A stretch of DNA of 64,000 nt from an uncultured Alphaproteobacteria bacterium (GTDB taxonomy: Bacteria; Pseudomonadota; Alphaproteobacteria; HIMB59; GCA-002718135). Below are positions 61,538-64,000 of the stretch, piece after piece; the stretch's first letter is position 1; each line of letters begins with the position of its first letter. The stretch covers positions 1 through 64,000 of the forward strand of contig CACBAT010000009.1 in NCBI GenBank assembly GCA_902537325.1, given 5' to 3'. A program made the position numbers and the translations under genes. Under the pieces are notes generated by a model. That model was not told the origin of the DNA. It saw only the letters and a list, made by a program, of their open reading frames with translations, and ran no database searches.

Positions 61538-62968
61538 TCATTCCCATCCGCATATAGTTTTAATTTCTAAATATTCTTCTAAGCCCCAATCACCACCCTC
61601 TCTTCCATTTCCAGATTGTCTATAACCACCAAAAGGAGTTCCTGGATCAGCGCTATTTCCATTTATATAAACACCTCCTGATCTAAATTTTCTTGCAACT
61701 CTTTTTGCTTTTTCTTTATCTTGAGTTTGAACGTAGTTTCCTAGACCATAGGATGTATCGTTAACAATTGATATAGCTTCATTTTCATCTTCAAATGGAA
61801 TTATGGATAATACTGGTCCAAAAATCTCTTCTTTTGCAATTCTCATATTATTAGTTACATCTATGAAAATTGTTGGTTTAACAAAATAACCCTTTTCAAG
61901 ACCATTTGGTTTTTCAGGACCTCCAGCTAAAAGTGTAGCTCCCTCATTTATACCACTATTAATTAGATCAATAATTTTATCATATTGTGTTTTAGAAATA
62001 ACTGGACCGATATGATTTCCTTTCTTAGAAGCAACATCAACTTTAATTTTATTTGCTTCATCAGCAGCCTCTTCTATTGCTCTTTTATAAATCGATTTTT
62101 CAACTAACATTCTTGTTGGTGCATCACAAGATTGGCCAGAATTACTCATTATGTTTCTAACTCCTTCTCTTACTGCTTCTGGATGTGAATCACTAAAAAC
62201 AATATTGCCCCCTTTACCTCCTAATTCTAAGCAGACTCTTTTAATTGTATCAGCAGCCTTTTTAGAAATAAGTTTTCCTGCTCTTGTTGATCCTGTAAAA
62301 GATATCATATCAATATCTTTATGGGAGGATAGATCTGTTCCCACACCATCTCCATCACCATTTACTAAATTAAAAACACCTTTAGGAAATCCAGCTTCAT
62401 GAATTATTTCTGCAAAAATAATCCCTGACATGGGTGCAATTTCTGAAGGTTTTAATATCATTGTGCAACCAGTTGCCAAGGCAGGTATTACTTTTAATGT
62501 GATTTGATTGATAGGCCAATTCCAAGGTGTAATAAGACCACATACTCCAATGGGTTCATAAACAATATAATTATTAGAATTTCTATTAAATCTTTTTTCA
62601 AATTCAAAATTTTTTAATCTTAAAATGAAATCATTAATATGATCTGCCCCTGAAGAAGTTTGTGCTGATGAAGACCAATCTAATGGAGCTCCCATCTCCT
62701 CAGACATTATTTCTGTTATTTCATCCCATCTACTTTTATAAATCTTAAGTAAATTTTCTAGTAAACTAATTTTTTCTTTTTTATCTACCTGACTCCACGT
62801 AATAAATGCTTTTTTTGCTACATTGACTGCCAGATCTACATCTTTTTTAGAGCCTAAAGAAATCAAAGCATACGGTCGCTCATTAGAAGGATTAATAACC
62901 TCAAAATCATTATTTATAATTGGATTAATCCAAGTACCATTTATATAAAATTTGCGTTTATCAATCAT
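61538..62968 (-). CDS. Aldehyde dehydrogenase, second copy
   Basis: This 476-aa ALDH starts at the ATG at 62968 (MIDKRKFYINGTWI); the upstream open stretch is low-complexity and hydrophobic. It has LITPWNWPINQI, LKPSEIAP, LELGGKGGNIVFSDS, the Cys in SGQSCDAPTRM and FGPVLSI, and ends with NGNSADPGTPFGGYRQSGNGREGG. It differs clearly from the first ALDH. Convergent to the dioxygenase by 1 bp. In a carnitine scheme it could oxidise 4-trimethylaminobutyraldehyde to gamma-butyrobetaine, the dioxygenase substrate; this is inference. Confidence 0.9.
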   Translation of the reverse strand: MIDKRKFYINGTWINPIINNDFEVINPSNERPYALISLGSKKDVDLAVNVAKKAFITWSQVDKKEKISLLENLLKIYKSRWDEITEIMSEEMGAPLDWSSSAQTSSGADHINDFILRLKNFEFEKRFNRNSNNYIVYEPIGVCGLITPWNWPINQITLKVIPALATGCTMILKPSEIAPMSGIIFAEIIHEAGFPKGVFNLVNGDGDGVGTDLSSHKDIDMISFTGSTRAGKLISKKAADTIKRVCLELGGKGGNIVFSDSHPEAVREGVRNIMSNSGQSCDAPTRMLVEKSIYKRAIEEAADEANKIKVDVASKKGNHIGPVISKTQYDKIIDLINSGINEGATLLAGGPEKPNGLEKGYFVKPTIFIDVTNNMRIAKEEIFGPVLSIIPFEDENEAISIVNDTSYGLGNYVQTQDKEKAKRVARKFRSGGVYINGNSADPGTPFGGYRQSGNGREGGDWGLEEYLEIKTICGWE

Positions 62969-63047
62969 TATGAAAAATATATTTAAATCAATTATACATT
63001 TATTTTTTTCTATATTAGAATAAAAGAATATACAATAAGAGGAAAAA

Positions 63048-64000
63048 TTGACACTAGAAAATATTAAACTCGACATAGATTATGTAAGATCTCAATTTCC
63101 AGCATTCCAAGATCCCCTTTGTAAAGACTGGTCTTTTTTTGAAAATGCTGGAGGTAGTTATGTTCCCAAAAATGTAATTGATAAACTAACAGAGTTTATG
63201 ACATCAACGAAAGTACAACCTTATGCAGAATATCCTATGTCTAAAATGGCTGGTGAAAATATGGATAAAGCAACAGAATTATTTGCAAATATGATAAATG
63301 CTAAAAGAAATGAAATTTTAATTGGTGGCTCTACTTCTATAAACTTATATGTTTTATCAAATGCTCTTAAAGACTTGATAAGACCAGGTGATGAAGTTAT
63401 TGTAACTAATCAGGATCATGAAGCAAATATTAGCCCATGGAGAAGATTAAAAAACTGTGGAGCTAAAATTATTGAGTGGAAATTTAATCTTAATGATCAT
63501 GAATTAAAAATATCTGATTTAGAAAAGTTAATTAGTGCAAAAACAAAAATATTAGCAGTTACGCATTGTTCAAATATTGTTGGATCAGTAAATAATTTAA
63601 AAAAAATTACCAGTATAGCTCATAAAAATAATATTATAGTAATTGGTGATGGAGTTTCATACGCTCCTCATGGCTTCCCAAATGTCAAAGATTTGGGTGT
63701 GGATTTCTATACGTTTAGTCTGTACAAAACGTATGGTCCACATTTAGCTCTACTATACGGAAAAGAGGAAATACTTAAAAATTTACCAAATCAAAATCAT
63801 GAATTTCTAAATGGACAATACCCATATACCATTAATCCTGGTGGACCAAATCAAGAAGAATTAGTATCCTTAATTGGTATTTATGATTATTTTGAGGGTT
63901 TATATAGTCACCACTTTGATAATACAAATATTAGTATTTTAGAAAAGATTGAAAAAATTAATAATCTTATTTCTATACATGAGGAAGAAATAGCAAATCC
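63048..64000 (+). CDS. Class V aminotransferase/cysteine desulfurase-like protein (3' end outside window)
   Basis: The frame starts with a TTG at 63048, six bases after an AGAGG ribosome site, and stays open to the window edge (317 codons seen). The N-terminus reads MTLENIKLDIDYVRSQFPAF, followed by WSFFENAGGSYVPKNVIDKL, ILIGGSTSINLYVLSNAL, VTNQDHEANISPWRRL, AVTHCSNIVGS, VIGDGVSYAPHG and the PLP Lys in FSLYKTYGPHLALLYG. This is the SufS-like branch with a diverged active site, whose members include desulfurases and other PLP lyases. It may act on the sulfur/amine compounds of the region; unresolved. Confidence 0.85.
   Translation, partial: MTLENIKLDIDYVRSQFPAFQDPLCKDWSFFENAGGSYVPKNVIDKLTEFMTSTKVQPYAEYPMSKMAGENMDKATELFANMINAKRNEILIGGSTSINLYVLSNALKDLIRPGDEVIVTNQDHEANISPWRRLKNCGAKIIEWKFNLNDHELKISDLEKLISAKTKILAVTHCSNIVGSVNNLKKITSIAHKNNIIVIGDGVSYAPHGFPNVKDLGVDFYTFSLYKTYGPHLALLYGKEEILKNLPNQNHEFLNGQYPYTINPGGPNQEELVSLIGIYDYFEGLYSHHFDNTNISILEKIEKINNLISIHEEEIAN

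Noticed and set aside
62969-63076. Extended N-terminus of the second ALDH to 63076
   Set aside because: The extra residues are low-complexity and cover the upstream region of the divergent PLP gene; the ATG at 62968 fits the family start.
1-64000. CRISPR arrays, insertion sequences, prophage genes or rRNA
   Set aside because: No regularly spaced repeats, transposase or integrase motifs, phage structural genes or rRNA strings were seen on either strand.

Overview
The window looks like a streamlined, strongly AT-rich marine alphaproteobacterium of the SAR11/Pelagibacterales or HIMB59-like type. This rests on very low GC by eye, almost no intergenic space, alphaproteobacterial core genes (class II DAHP synthase, Cys-poor DksA, eukaryote-type NADP-Icd, a GTTC-N7-GTTC SOS-type box before recA), and many genes for methylated osmolytes, polyamines and peptides. 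No phage, transposon, CRISPR or rRNA was seen.

Layout. 1-24 kb is housekeeping: the end of an RND pump, LOG, icd, alaS, recA, dksA, a small DUF3553-like gene, moaA, NAD kinase, a VOC protein, an RNA locus, a CinA-type protein, map, purB, bolA, grxD, rarD, rpsD, an RNA methyltransferase, cimA, gltX, nadE, DAHP synthase, glmU, a ParA and a Sua5/YrdC protein. The RNA locus at 9.7-10.2 kb holds a tRNA-Leu(UAA) split in its anticodon by a 194-nt group I intron. A decayed copy of the 5' half of the same tRNA lies about 200 bp upstream of it.

24-32.5 kb is a polyamine unit: puuB- and puuA-like genes, a PotABCD-type transporter, N-carbamoylputrescine amidase and agmatine deiminase. Together they can import or make putrescine and feed it to gamma-glutamylation. 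32.5-36.4 kb is a carnitine module: a PhnZ/MIOX-like HD oxygenase, thioesterase, beta-keto acid cleavage enzyme, carnitine dehydrogenase and a quinone-reductase-like enzyme. A ShcR/RamB-type regulator follows, facing a 59-aa small gene across a pair of inverted operator-like repeats.

38-46.2 kb carries a GMC oxidoreductase, an SDR, a small unknown gene and a dipeptide-type ABC transporter with its divergent binding protein. 46.3-54.1 kb is a one-strand methyl/sulfur block: homocysteine methyltransferase, a GcvT-family protein, an FMN 2-hydroxyacid oxidase, a ThDP decarboxylase-like enzyme, a hydroxyisourate-hydrolase-like protein, a DmdA-like DMSP demethylase, OsmC and an ECHDC3-type hydratase. 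54.1-64 kb has two aldehyde dehydrogenases, a second GMC enzyme, a MaoC-type dehydratase, an MmgE/PrpD protein, an EamA permease, a gamma-butyrobetaine-dioxygenase-like enzyme and a truncated class V aminotransferase.

Taken together, the accessory part reads as a scavenging toolkit for quaternary ammonium and sulfonium compounds: carnitine to glycine betaine, then betaine or DMSP demethylation to homocysteine or THF. All substrate assignments are inferences from family and context. Gene functions were recognised by eye, without database searches.
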